DNA of 64,000 nt, taken from NCBI RefSeq assembly GCF_900114285.1, contig NZ_FOSN01000001.1, positions 248,001-312,000 on the forward strand. Direction: 5' to 3'. The position numbers and the translations under genes are program-made. Below, one piece after another: positions 40,574 to 48,726 of this stretch. The notes below the pieces were generated by a model. It worked only from the letters and a program-made list of their open reading frames with translations, ran no database searches and was not told the DNA's origin. Within the stretch, counting starts at the first letter, position 1. The number at the start of each line of letters is the position of its first letter. Source of the DNA: Methylocapsa palsarum (GTDB lineage: Bacteria > Pseudomonadota > Alphaproteobacteria > Rhizobiales > Beijerinckiaceae).

Positions 40574-40636
40574 AATCAAAGGCTTGAGCATATTCTTATC
40601 GATCGCATGACTTTATGCGATCGGAAAGCGCTCTAG
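40569..40636 (+). repeat. Palindromic intergenic repeat, copy C
   Basis: Begins CTCTAGAATCAAAGGCTTGA with the nadC TAG inside it, continues with GAGCATATTCTTATC and the hairpin GATCGCATG/TATGCGATC, and ends GGAAAGCGCTCTAG. It combines a shortened first module with the terminal hairpin of module 2, missing the CTGGAGCGATTTC section. It stands between convergent nadC and doxX. Confidence 0.75.
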
Positions 40637-40665
40637 ACACGGCGGCGGCGCATCACGGTCCGCGT

Positions 40666-41136
40666 CTACCGGCCCGTCAACCGGCCCAACAGATAATCCA
40701 GCGAGAATTTTCCCGGGCCGCGCGCGAGGACGACGAGCAGGCAGGTCGCCCAGACGCCATGCGTCGGCCACGCGTCGGGATAGACGAAGATCTCGATGAT
40801 CGCGGTCATCGTCAACAGCGCCAGCGCCGCGATGCGGCTGAACAGGCCGAGAACCAGAAGCAGGGGAAAGAAATGTTCGCCGAAGGCGGCGAGCCGCGCC
40901 GCCAGAGCCGGATCGATCAAAGGCAGCGCATATTCGTCGCGGAACAGGGCGATCGCGTTCTCCGTGACATGCCAGCCCTCGACCTTGGTCTGGCCTGACA
41001 TCCAGAATACAGCGGCCGGAAAAACCCGCGCCGCGAGGGAAATCAGCGATTGGGGAAACCGGTCGAGCGCAGCCGCGACTGCGCGCCAGCGCCGCGCGAG
41101 CGAGCCTCCCGTCCCGTCGTTCAACTCACGCGTCAT
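40666..41136 (-). CDS. DoxX-family membrane protein of the bufferin operon
   Basis: A 156-residue membrane protein with four predicted spans (from about residues 30-50, 80-102, 105-122 and 128-148), and the DoxX features FPAAVFWMSGQTK, FGEHFFPLLLVLGL and PDAWPTHGVWATCLLVVLARGPGKFSLDYLLG. It overlaps the bufC stop by 4 bp (ATGA), so it is the last gene of bufA-bufB-bufC-doxX. DoxX proteins are frequent fourth members of such operons, presumably for redox or export support in the membrane, but the role is unproven. Confidence 0.85.
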   Translation of the reverse strand: MTRELNDGTGGSLARRWRAVAAALDRFPQSLISLAARVFPAAVFWMSGQTKVEGWHVTENAIALFRDEYALPLIDPALAARLAAFGEHFFPLLLVLGLFSRIAALALLTMTAIIEIFVYPDAWPTHGVWATCLLVVLARGPGKFSLDYLLGRLTGR

Positions 41137-41936
41137 TGTGGATCATCCTTTGCGGCGGCGGCGTCAATCGCAAGGCCCCCGCTGAACAAGGCCGCCAGAT
41201 TGACTGCGAGATCGAAATCAGCGCTTTGCGCAAGCGCCGCCGCGGCGGCGTCGCCGAGGCGGTCGCCCGCGGCGAGACTGGCGAGAAAAGCCGCTGCGCC
41301 GGGGGGTGGACGCCTCACCTCGACGTCGAGCGCAGGGCGGACGATCAGCGCCGTTTCCCCGCTCCAGTCGGTGATTTCGGCAAGCTCCAGATCGCCCGCG
41401 TTCATCGCCCAGATCGTGACGACCGGAAACCGGGAGGCGACGAGTTCAAGTGAGGGATGCAGGACGAAACGAAGATCGAAGAGGGTCTCTTGCGAGACGC
41501 CTGCGAGGTCCGCCGCCGTGAGCGGCGCCGCGTCGTCGGCGTGGTAGGCGCGGGTGCGCGCCGCCTCGAGCCGCGCGACATCGGCGAGATAGGGAACAGC
41601 CGAGGCGGCGTCGAGGCGGGCGATAAAATCGGGAAATTCCTCGCCATAGGTCATCATGAGCGGCGAGCGCGGCGGGTTTTTTGAGGCGAACGCCCGGGCG
41701 GCGGAGTCGAAGAATTCATCGCCGACGATCCGCTTGACCGCTGGGAAACGCGCCGCGAGCGCGCCGGTCAGGCTGACCATCACATTGTTGCGGTAGACGG
41801 CGAAACGCCTGTCCGGCGCCGTCCCGGCCTGTCGGGCGACGCCCGGCGGCGGCGCGCCGGCCGGGTCGAGCAGCGCCTGCGCCCAATGATTTTGCCAATG
41901 GCTTTGCCAATGATTTTGAAAGACGTGCGGCGTCAC
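41133..41936 (-). CDS. bufC: BufC-like partner protein (DUF2063 / putative DNA-binding domain family)
   Basis: A 267-residue protein that fits the partner subunit of a DUF692 oxidase. RFAVYRNNVMVSLTGALAARFPAVKRIVGDEFF is the DUF2063 opening, followed by SPLMMTYGEEFPDFIARL and the variable second domain. In characterised systems such partners deliver the precursor peptide to the oxidase, despite the name. I choose GTG 41936 with GGAGA upstream (GTG 41942 also possible). The first 15 residues hold NHWQSHWQNHW, from three tandem 12-bp units (41883-41918), unusual for the family. Gap to bufB is about 29 bp. Confidence 0.85.
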   Translation of the reverse strand: MTPHVFQNHWQSHWQNHWAQALLDPAGAPPPGVARQAGTAPDRRFAVYRNNVMVSLTGALAARFPAVKRIVGDEFFDSAARAFASKNPPRSPLMMTYGEEFPDFIARLDAASAVPYLADVARLEAARTRAYHADDAAPLTAADLAGVSQETLFDLRFVLHPSLELVASRFPVVTIWAMNAGDLELAEITDWSGETALIVRPALDVEVRRPPPGAAAFLASLAAGDRLGDAAAAALAQSADFDLAVNLAALFSGGLAIDAAAAKDDPQ

Positions 41937-41965
41937 TGTCACTCTCCATCCGGCGCAAGTCGGGC

Positions 41966-42850
41966 TCAGGCCGCGGATTTGGCCCCGCCACCGGTCGCAT
42001 GATCGAGCCGTTCCTGAACGATCGCCGCCTGTGCGCGCATCGTCCGCCAATCTGGAACATTGTTGTCCCATTCGATCAGCGTCGGCAACGGACCGGCGCG
42101 GGCGATGACGCCCGCATAAAGATCGAGCACCGCGCCGCTCACCACGCATCCGTGCGCGTCGATCAGAAGCGGCGATCCGTCGGCCTCGAATGTCTCGAAA
42201 TGACCGGCGAGGTGAATCTCGCTGATTTCGTCAATCGGAAAGTCGGCGAGATAGGCGAGGGCGTCATAGGCGTGGTTGCGGGCGCAGACAAAGACGTTGT
42301 TGACGTCGAGCAGAAGGCCGCACCCGCTCGCCCGCGCCGCCTCGGCGAGAAATTCAGTTTCGGGAATCGCGCTCTCTTCGAAGCGCACATAGGTCGCCGG
42401 ATTTTCCAAAAGGATGCGGCGGCCGAGCGCGGTCTGCGCCTCGTCCACATGCGAGATGACGGCGGCCAGGGTTTCGTCCGTGTAGGGGAGCGGCAGGAGA
42501 TCGTTGTAGAATGCGCCGCCATGGGACGACCAGGCGAGATGTTCGGAAACGCTTTCGGGATTGTAGCGATCGCAGAGGCGCTTCAGGCGGGCGAGGTGGT
42601 TGCGATCGAGCGGTTCGAGCGAACCGATCGAAAGGCCTACGCCATGGATCGAAAGGGCGTAATGCTCGCGCAGGCGGGCGAGCTGGGCGTGCGGGACGCC
42701 GCCCGCGCCCATATAGTTTTCGGCATGGACTTCGAAGAAACCCAATGGCTGGGGTTCCGCCGCGATCGCGGCGAAATGCTCCGGCTTGAAGCCGAGTCCG
42801 ACATTGGGTGGAAGCCTTGAGGGCTGCAACGGCGCTCTGGCTCTGCGCAT
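41966..42850 (-). CDS. bufB: MNIO/DUF692 peptide-modifying oxidase BufB
   Basis: A 294-residue TIM-barrel enzyme of the multinuclear non-heme iron oxidase family (DUF692). Metal-ligand-type motifs are visible in order: [75 protein letters not shown] and [10 protein letters not shown]. Homologues modify cysteines of a small precursor into copper-binding heterocycles. ATG 42850 (MRRARAPL) has GAGGA upstream. It lies 130 bp after bufA and just before bufC. Confidence 0.92.
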   Translation of the reverse strand: MRRARAPLQPSRLPPNVGLGFKPEHFAAIAAEPQPLGFFEVHAENYMGAGGVPHAQLARLREHYALSIHGVGLSIGSLEPLDRNHLARLKRLCDRYNPESVSEHLAWSSHGGAFYNDLLPLPYTDETLAAVISHVDEAQTALGRRILLENPATYVRFEESAIPETEFLAEAARASGCGLLLDVNNVFVCARNHAYDALAYLADFPIDEISEIHLAGHFETFEADGSPLLIDAHGCVVSGAVLDLYAGVIARAGPLPTLIEWDNNVPDWRTMRAQAAIVQERLDHATGGGAKSAA

Positions 42851-42980
42851 GTTCGATCCTCGCCGGATGATCGCCGCGGCGGCGCGCGCCTTGGCTGCGC
42901 GCTCCGTCCGCAAACCTCGCAACACGCGCGCGAACGCGCGATCAACCCACAAGCCCCCCGGGCGGGCCGGGTCAAGGCTC

Positions 42981-43271
42981 TTACGATTTGACCGCCTTCA
43001 GCGAACCGACGCCATTCGGGGTCTTGATCGTGGTGCAGGTTCCCTTGGGAACATATTTCCAGATGGAGCCGTCGTAGTCGACCTTGGACGATCCGGCGCA
43101 GCTGGTTCCAGCGCCCGCCGCGCAATCGTTCTGCCCCTTGAGCGAGACACCGTAACATTTCTCCTTGTCGGCCTTTTCGCCTCCCATCTCGGCGGAAGCG
43201 GAAACAAGAGTAAGAGCCGTGGCGAGCGCGCCGGCCAGCGTCGCGGCGGTGATCTCGGTCTTTGTGGTCAT
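42981..43271 (-). CDS. bufA: Bufferin precursor peptide (BufA family, DUF2282)
   Basis: A 96-residue exported precursor. MTTKTE... opens a signal peptide ending near ALTLVSASA (residue 27), after which the mature part has four cysteines at positions 39, 50, 58 and 79 in [22 protein letters not shown] and PKGTC, matching the DUF2282 bufferin pattern. The bufB product would modify such cysteines and the mature peptide binds copper in the periplasm. AAGGGA precedes ATG 43271. It is the first gene of the operon and has a SigF-like promoter about 90 bp upstream. Confidence 0.9.
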   Translation of the reverse strand: MTTKTEITAATLAGALATALTLVSASAEMGGEKADKEKCYGVSLKGQNDCAAGAGTSCAGSSKVDYDGSIWKYVPKGTCTTIKTPNGVGSLKAVKS

Positions 43272-43366
43272 GGAGGTTTCCCTTAATGAGACGAGCAATC
43301 TTTCGGGCGCAGGCGCCCGTGGGGAGCCGGCGCTCCGGCCGGTCGGATCGTTTCTACCCAACCTCT

Positions 43367-43392
43367 TTCGTGATTTCGAGAAGAGTCGTTAC
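43367..43392 (-). promoter_or_regulatory. SigF-type promoter of bufA operon
   Basis: On the minus strand GTAACG (43392-43387) is followed after exactly 16 bp by CGAA (43370-43367). The Caulobacter SigF consensus, as I recall it, is GTAACC-N16-CGAA. Transcription would start near 43360, leaving a leader of about 90 nt to the bufA start. The word GCGTAACG is shared with the sigF promoter. Confidence 0.65.
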
Positions 43393-43449
43393 GCGGAAGA
43401 AATAAATACCTGATGACGCGAATGTGATGTCGTTTTTAAGCGCCGGCGC

Positions 43450-43474
43450 GTAACGGAATGCGGATGGGGCCGAA
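43450..43474 (+). promoter_or_regulatory. SigF-type promoter of sigF-nrsF (autoregulation)
   Basis: GTAACG at 43450-43455, then 15 bp, then CGAA at 43471-43474, close to GTAACC-N16-CGAA. The start codon of sigF is GTG 43492, with AGGGAG 5 bp before it, so the leader would be very short. This suggests the sigma factor activates its own operon. Confidence 0.6.
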
Positions 43475-43491
43475 CGTGATAGGGAGCGCCC

Positions 43492-44055
43492 GTGGGCGGC
43501 GATAAGCGGGAAAAGGAATGGGCCGTGCTGATGCGCGCCGCAAACGCCGGCGACGCCGCCGCCTATCAAGACCTTTTGCGGCGACTGGCGCCCGTGCTGC
43601 GAGAGTCGGCGCGGCGGGGCCTTTTTCGGGCGGGCGCGTCCGTCGCCGACGCCGAGGATATCGTTCAGGAGACGCTGCTCGCCATTCACCTCAAACGGCA
43701 GACCTGGATCGCCGACGCGCCGATTGGTCCGTGGATTCGGGCGATCGCCCGGCACAAGATGATCGACGCGCTGCGCCGCCGCGGCCGCAGAATCGACCTG
43801 CCGCTGGAGGATTTCGTCGGCATCCTGGCCAGCGCGGACGCGGAGCCGGATCTCGTCGTCGCCGACGTCGATCGCCACCTTGACACTCTTCCCGCCGGGC
43901 AGCGGAACGTCGTCAGGGCCATCGCGGTGGAAGGAGCCTCGATCGACGAGGCCGCGAGCCGCCTTTCCATGAGCAACGGCGCGGTCCGGGTCGCGCTTCA
44001 TCGCGGCCTCGCCGCGCTCGCCGCCAAATTCAGGACGCGCTATGAGGACGGCTGA
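43492..44055 (+). CDS. sigF: SigF-type ECF RNA polymerase sigma factor
   Basis: A 187-residue ECF sigma factor. Region 2 contains AEDIVQETLLAIHLKRQTW and WIRAIARHKMIDALRRRGRR, region 4 DTLPAGQRNVVRAIAVEGASIDEAASRLSMSNGAVRVALHRGLAAL. It starts with GTG after AGGGAG and overlaps nrsF by 14 bp. In Caulobacter the SigF-NrsF pair controls bufferin operons in response to copper, chromium and cadmium stress; the divergent buf operon here fits that role. Confidence 0.9.
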   Translation: MGGDKREKEWAVLMRAANAGDAAAYQDLLRRLAPVLRESARRGLFRAGASVADAEDIVQETLLAIHLKRQTWIADAPIGPWIRAIARHKMIDALRRRGRRIDLPLEDFVGILASADAEPDLVVADVDRHLDTLPAGQRNVVRAIAVEGASIDEAASRLSMSNGAVRVALHRGLAALAAKFRTRYEDG

Positions 44056-44680
44056 TCTTATCCGCGCGCTTGCCGCGGACAATGCGCCGCGCCGGCTCGG
44101 ACCGGGGAAGGCTCTTGCGCTCGCCCTCGGCCCGGGCGTCGTCGTCGCCTTCGCGCTTTTTCTCAAGGTGCTTGGCTTCAGGCCTCATTTGCTTGCGATG
44201 GCCGGAGATCCCCGCCTCGCCTTCAAGATCTGCGTTTCTCTCGCGCTCGCCGCGCTTGCGGGTCGCCTGGTCGCGCGGATCGCCCGGCCGGGGGCGGACG
44301 CGCGCAAAACCATTCTCTGGCTTGCTCTCCCGGCGGTTCTGCTGGCGGCTTCCGTCGTCGCCGAGGCGATGAGCGTCCCGATCGCGGACTGGGGCCGCAA
44401 GCTCTGGGGGGCGAACGCCATGGTCTGTCTGAAGAGCATCCCTTTTCTCGCCGCGGCTCCCCTCATCGCCGTCCTGGCGGCATTGCGAAATGGCGCGCCG
44501 GACCGTCCGGCCGCGGCTGGGGCGGCGGCGGGGCTCCTCGCCGGCGCTCTCGGGGCGGCTCTTTACGCCATGCATTGTCCCGACGATTCGCCGTTCTTCG
44601 TGGCGGTCTGGTACACGCTCGCGATTTCCCTCGTCACAGCGGCGGGGGCCGTCGCAGGCTCGCGGCTCCTGCGCTGGTAG
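44042..44680 (+). CDS. nrsF: NrsF-type membrane anti-sigma factor (DUF1109)
   Basis: A 212-residue protein with about six membrane spans, beginning MRTADLIRALAADNAPRR and containing GPGVVVAFALFLKVLGFRP, the cysteine-bearing MVCLKSIPFLAAAPL and HCPDDSPFFVAVWY. Both periplasmic-side or membrane cysteines match those required for signal release in Caulobacter NrsF as I recall. The start overlaps sigF, so the anti-sigma is coupled to its sigma. It ends tail to tail with fadD, 2 bp apart. Confidence 0.9.
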   Translation: MRTADLIRALAADNAPRRLGPGKALALALGPGVVVAFALFLKVLGFRPHLLAMAGDPRLAFKICVSLALAALAGRLVARIARPGADARKTILWLALPAVLLAASVVAEAMSVPIADWGRKLWGANAMVCLKSIPFLAAAPLIAVLAALRNGAPDRPAAAGAAAGLLAGALGAALYAMHCPDDSPFFVAVWYTLAISLVTAAGAVAGSRLLRW

Positions 44681-44682
44681 AT

Positions 44683-46446
44683 CTAGCGCGGCTCTGGCGC
44701 GCGGCGTCCGTGCTTGAGCAGCTCCTCCCAGCGCAGATCCTTGCGCAGGATCTTGCCGACGTTCGATTTTGGCAGCTCCTCCCGGAATTCGACGAATTTC
44801 GGCACCTTGTAGCCGGCGAGTTCGGTCTTGCAGAACGTCCTCAAGGCCTCGGCCGTTAGGTCCGGGGAGGCGCGCACCACAAAGGCCTTGACCGCTTCGC
44901 CGGTCGCCTCGTCCGGCACGCCGATGACCGCGCATTCCTTGACGCCGGGGATCCGCGCGAGCGTCGCCTCGACCTGGTTCGGATAGACGTTGAACCCGGA
45001 GACGAGGATCATATCCTTGCGCCGGTCGACGATGGTGAAATAGCCTTCCTCGTCCATGATCGCGATGTCGCCGGTGTGCAGCCAGCCGTCGCGCAGCGTG
45101 TCGCCGGTTTCGTCCGGCTGTTTGAAATATCCGGCCATGACCTGGGGGCCCCGGGCGATCAGTTCGCCATGTTCGCCGACCGCGGCCAGGTTTCCCTCGT
45201 CGGTGACGCATTTTATTTCGGTCGAAGGGATCGGAACGCCCACCGTCCCAAGCTTGACCTTCTGCGGGGGATTCGCGGTCAGGACGGGCGAGCTTTCGGT
45301 GAGGCCGTAGCCTTCGATCACGGGAATGCCGGTAAGCTCCCGCCAGCGGAGCGCGACGGCCTCCTGCAGGGCCATGCCGCCGGCGAAGGCGATCCGCAGG
45401 CTCTTCGGCGGATTGGCGGTGAACCAGGGCTCGTGCAGCAGGCCGTTGAACAAGGTGTTCACCCCGGTGATGAAGGTGATGTCCTCCTTCTCGAAAGCCG
45501 GACGCAGGTTCGTGAGGGGGCGAGGGTTCGGAATCACGATGTTCTTCGCACCCCGCGTATAAAAACCCAGAAAATTCGTCGTGAAAGCAAAGATATGGTA
45601 GAGCGGCAGAACGGTCAGGACGCGATCGCTCTCGCCGATTCCCTCGCCGAAGAACGCCAGAAACTGAGCCACGTTCATCAACAGATTGCGATGCGTCAGC
45701 ATGGCGCCTTTCGAAACGCCGGTCGTGCCGCCGGTGTATTGAATGCAGGCGATGGCGGATGGGTCGAGGGCCCTGCTGTAATTCCTGACGTCCGCGCCCC
45801 CCCGGATCGCCGCCTCGCCGCGAGCAAGGGCCTCCGTCAGCCTGGCGTGAGGGAAGGGAGCCGCCGGAATCTCCTTGCGAATGTATTTTTGCACGAAATG
45901 GATGAGCTGGCGTCGCGGAAACGGAAACAGGCTTGCGGCCTCGCTCAGGATGACATGCCGGACCGGAGCAGCCTTCAGGGCCGCCGCGAGCTTGTCGGCG
46001 AACATGTCGATGGCGACGATCGCGGCCGGCTCGGCGTCGGCGAAAAGGTGGGTCATTTCCGCCGCGGTGTAGAGCGGGTTGACGTTGATCAGCGTGCAGC
46101 CCGCCTTGAACACGCCGAAGGCGATGACCGGATAGGCGAGGCCGTTGGGAATCTGGATCGCGACCCGTTCCCCGGCGTCGAGCCGCAGACACTCCCGCAA
46201 ATAGGCGGCGAACCTGTCGGAAAGGCGATCGATCTCGGCGAAACTGACGCTGGCTCCCATGCCGTTCGGCAGATAGACGGAGAACGCCGGAGCGTCGGAA
46301 CGGGCCTTCGCCAGATCGCCGGGAATTTCGCCCAGAAGCGAATACGGCGGCGAGGCGATGTTCGCGGGAACCCCTTCGGGATAGGAGGCGAGCCAGGGGG
46401 ACTCGTCGCGATCCGCGCCGGAAAGGGAGGCGCCCTCTTTTTCCAT
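44683..46446 (-). CDS. fadD: Long-chain fatty-acid--CoA ligase
   Basis: A 587-residue adenylate-forming enzyme that activates fatty acids with ATP and CoA. Motifs A3 YTGGTTGVSKGAML, A5 IEGYGLTESSPVL, A7 GWLHTGDIA, A8 IVDRRKDMILVSGFNVYPNQVE and A10 PKSNVGKILRKDLR are intact. I choose ATG 46446 (MEKEGAS) with GGGAAA upstream; the frame extends to 46491. It is convergent with nrsF. It would feed the beta-oxidation enzymes at 2430-7747, though not linked to them. Confidence 0.94.
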   Translation of the reverse strand: MEKEGASLSGADRDESPWLASYPEGVPANIASPPYSLLGEIPGDLAKARSDAPAFSVYLPNGMGASVSFAEIDRLSDRFAAYLRECLRLDAGERVAIQIPNGLAYPVIAFGVFKAGCTLINVNPLYTAAEMTHLFADAEPAAIVAIDMFADKLAAALKAAPVRHVILSEAASLFPFPRRQLIHFVQKYIRKEIPAAPFPHARLTEALARGEAAIRGGADVRNYSRALDPSAIACIQYTGGTTGVSKGAMLTHRNLLMNVAQFLAFFGEGIGESDRVLTVLPLYHIFAFTTNFLGFYTRGAKNIVIPNPRPLTNLRPAFEKEDITFITGVNTLFNGLLHEPWFTANPPKSLRIAFAGGMALQEAVALRWRELTGIPVIEGYGLTESSPVLTANPPQKVKLGTVGVPIPSTEIKCVTDEGNLAAVGEHGELIARGPQVMAGYFKQPDETGDTLRDGWLHTGDIAIMDEEGYFTIVDRRKDMILVSGFNVYPNQVEATLARIPGVKECAVIGVPDEATGEAVKAFVVRASPDLTAEALRTFCKTELAGYKVPKFVEFREELPKSNVGKILRKDLRWEELLKHGRRAPEPR

Positions 46447-46635
46447 TAGCGTTTCCCAATTTTCTTTTTGCCTCGAACCGAGGCGGCGCATACGCTTCGC
46501 TGGCGCAAGGCGTCATGAGGCTTCTTAAAGCCGCTGCGCCCTTGCTCCGGCCGCGTCAATGATATAGTGCCGGAAAGTCATTGCATGTCCATTTGATTTG
46601 CCGGCCAAATCCGGCTGCGACGGAGAAATCGAGAC

Positions 46636-46908
46636 TTGCCCGATCCTTTGCCTGTTCCTTCGCCTGATCCTTCGCCCGGCTCGAAACGCATCGATTGGCT
46701 GAACCTTTCGACGCTCGTCGCCGTCGCCATTCTCGTCGGCACGGAAATGGTCGGCGCCTCATGGGCGGCGGGATGGGCGCTCGGCGGATTGATGCAGCTT
46801 GACCCGATGGTCAGCCGCTCGATCGAAGCGGTCTTCGCCGTTTGCGGCTTCGTTCTGCTTTATTATTTCATGCGCACCGCCATCCGCCACGAGCCGTTCC
46901 GGCGTTAG
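46636..46908 (+). CDS. Small two-span membrane protein of unknown function
   Basis: A 90-residue protein. I do not recognise a family. After a Pro/Asp-rich N-terminus made of three 12-bp tandem units (46639-46674, giving PDPLPVPSPDPSPG) come two hydrophobic segments, LSTLVAVAILVGTEMVGASWAAGWALGG and IEAVFAVCGFVLLYYFM, and a short basic tail. The start is TTG 46636 because no ATG stands before the first span; GGAG lies 10-14 bp upstream. It precedes opgD by 100 bp. Confidence 0.65.
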   Translation: MPDPLPVPSPDPSPGSKRIDWLNLSTLVAVAILVGTEMVGASWAAGWALGGLMQLDPMVSRSIEAVFAVCGFVLLYYFMRTAIRHEPFRR

Positions 46909-47008
46909 CGCGCCCCTCGCGCCTCCGCCAGGCCGCTGGCGCACTCCCTCCGGCGCCTCGCCCTCATGAGCCAGATCCCGCCGCCGCGCCAGACCCGGAA
47001 GATTTGAG

Positions 47009-48586
47009 ATGACCAATGGCGTAGACCGGAGAACCGTTCTGAAGGCGGGGGCCGCGATCGGGCTTGCGGGGACCCAGCCGCAGCCGGTGAGTGCGCAGGA
47101 AAAGCTGAAATTCGGGCCGGTCAAGCCGTTTTCATTCGATCTCCTGAAAGCCAGCGCCAGGAAACTCGCCGCCCAGCCTTACGCCGGGCCGCCGCGCCCC
47201 TCGCCGGATATTGTCGGCAAGATCAATTACGAGGCCTGGGGCAAAATCGCCTTCGACATGGACCACGCGCTGTTCGCTCAAGGTCCAAACCGGCTTCCGG
47301 TCAGCTTTTTTCACCTCGGCATGTTCTTTCAAAAAGCGGTCGAAATGAACCTCGTCGAGGCGGGAACCGCGCGCGAGATTCTCTACGATCAGAGCTATTT
47401 CGACATGCCCGCCGATTCTGTCGCAAAAGGCCTGCCTCCGAGCGCCGGGTTCGCCGGGCTGCGGATCCAGGAGCCGAAGGGCGGCGCTCTCGACTGGCGC
47501 AAGAACGACTGGGTGGCGTTTCTCGGCGCCGCCTATTTCCGCGCGATTGGCGAATTGCGCCAGTATGGCCTGTCCTCCCGCGCCGCCGCCCTCGATGTCG
47601 CGGTCGCCGGGAAGCCGGAGGAATTCCCCGACTTCACCAAATTCTACATCGACCGGGCTCAGACCGAGACGTCGATGACGCTTTACGCCCTTCTCGATGG
47701 CCCCTCCATCGCCGGCGCCTGCCGCTTCGTGCTGACTCGAGGCAAGGGCGTCACCATGGACATCGATCAGGCCTTGTTCCTGCGCGCCGGCGTCGAACGG
47801 TTCGGCCTCGCGCCCCTGACCTCGATGTATTGGTTCTCGGAGACGAAAAAGGAAACCGGGATCGACTGGCGCCCGGAAGTTCACGACTCGGACGGCCTCG
47901 CGATCTGGCTCGGGAGCGGGGAGCGCCTGTGGCGCCCGCTGAACAATCCCCACCGCATCGTCACGTCGTCATTCTCGGATGAAAATCCGCGTGGGTTCGG
48001 CCTTTTGCAGCGCGACCGGAACTTCGATCATTATCAGGATGGGGTTTATTACGACCGCCGCCCGAGCCTCTGGGTCGAGCCGGCCGGGCGCTGGGGCAAG
48101 GGCGCGATCGAACTGGTCGAGATTCCGACCGACGATGAAATCCACGACAATATCGTCGCGATGTGGGTTCCAGCCGAACCGGCGGCCGCGGGAGCGGAGG
48201 TCGATATCGCCTACCGCCTCTTTTGGCAGGCGGACGAGCCGTTTCCGACCGATCTCGCGCGCTGCGTCGCGACGCGGCTCGGCAATGGCGGCCAACCCGG
48301 CCAGCCGCGCCCCAAGGGGGTGCGCAAGTTCATGGTCGAGTTTCAGGGACCGCCGCTCGAAAATCTTCCCTTTGGCGTCAAACCCGAGGCGGTGCTCTGG
48401 GCCTCGCGGGGGACATTCTCCTACATCTTCACCGAGGCGGTTCCCGACGATACGCGCGGACATTGGCGGGCCCAATTCGATCTGACGGCCGGGCCCGGGC
48501 CGGAGCCCGTCGAAATGCGGCTCTTCCTGCGTTCCGGCGATAAAATCCTGAGCGAGACCTGGAGCTATCAGTATCACGTGTTCTGA
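47009..48586 (+). CDS. opgD: Periplasmic glucan biosynthesis protein OpgD/OpgG family
   Basis: A 525-residue exported protein of osmoregulated periplasmic glucan synthesis. The N-terminus has a twin-arginine signal, VDRRTVLKAGAAIGLAG, which is a trait of OpgD rather than OpgG. The rest is the MdoG fold: FSFDLLKASARKLAAQPYAGP, PVSFFHLGMFFQKAVEM, AYFRAIGELRQYGLSSRA and GLLQRDRNFDHYQDGVYYDRRPSLWVEP. No opgH glycosyltransferase is adjacent. Length is normal. Confidence 0.92.
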   Translation: MTNGVDRRTVLKAGAAIGLAGTQPQPVSAQEKLKFGPVKPFSFDLLKASARKLAAQPYAGPPRPSPDIVGKINYEAWGKIAFDMDHALFAQGPNRLPVSFFHLGMFFQKAVEMNLVEAGTAREILYDQSYFDMPADSVAKGLPPSAGFAGLRIQEPKGGALDWRKNDWVAFLGAAYFRAIGELRQYGLSSRAAALDVAVAGKPEEFPDFTKFYIDRAQTETSMTLYALLDGPSIAGACRFVLTRGKGVTMDIDQALFLRAGVERFGLAPLTSMYWFSETKKETGIDWRPEVHDSDGLAIWLGSGERLWRPLNNPHRIVTSSFSDENPRGFGLLQRDRNFDHYQDGVYYDRRPSLWVEPAGRWGKGAIELVEIPTDDEIHDNIVAMWVPAEPAAAGAEVDIAYRLFWQADEPFPTDLARCVATRLGNGGQPGQPRPKGVRKFMVEFQGPPLENLPFGVKPEAVLWASRGTFSYIFTEAVPDDTRGHWRAQFDLTAGPGPEPVEMRLFLRSGDKILSETWSYQYHVF

Positions 48587-48726
48587 ATAGTTTTTGAGAC
48601 CGCATCCATCGAAGCGCAAGCTTTGGCGCTTTGTCACACCTCCGTAAGACTGTTCGTGCCAACGGTTCCGCTGTTCGAAAACCTCTTCCCAAGCGCATTT
48701 CCAAGCGCAGGCGCGCGCGAGGCCCC

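Noticed and set aside
44030-46516. Long minus-strand frame of 828 codons across fadD and nrsF
   Set aside because: Composition is extremely Arg/Gly-rich, it lies out of phase with the clear fadD frame and antisense to nrsF, and shows no domain.
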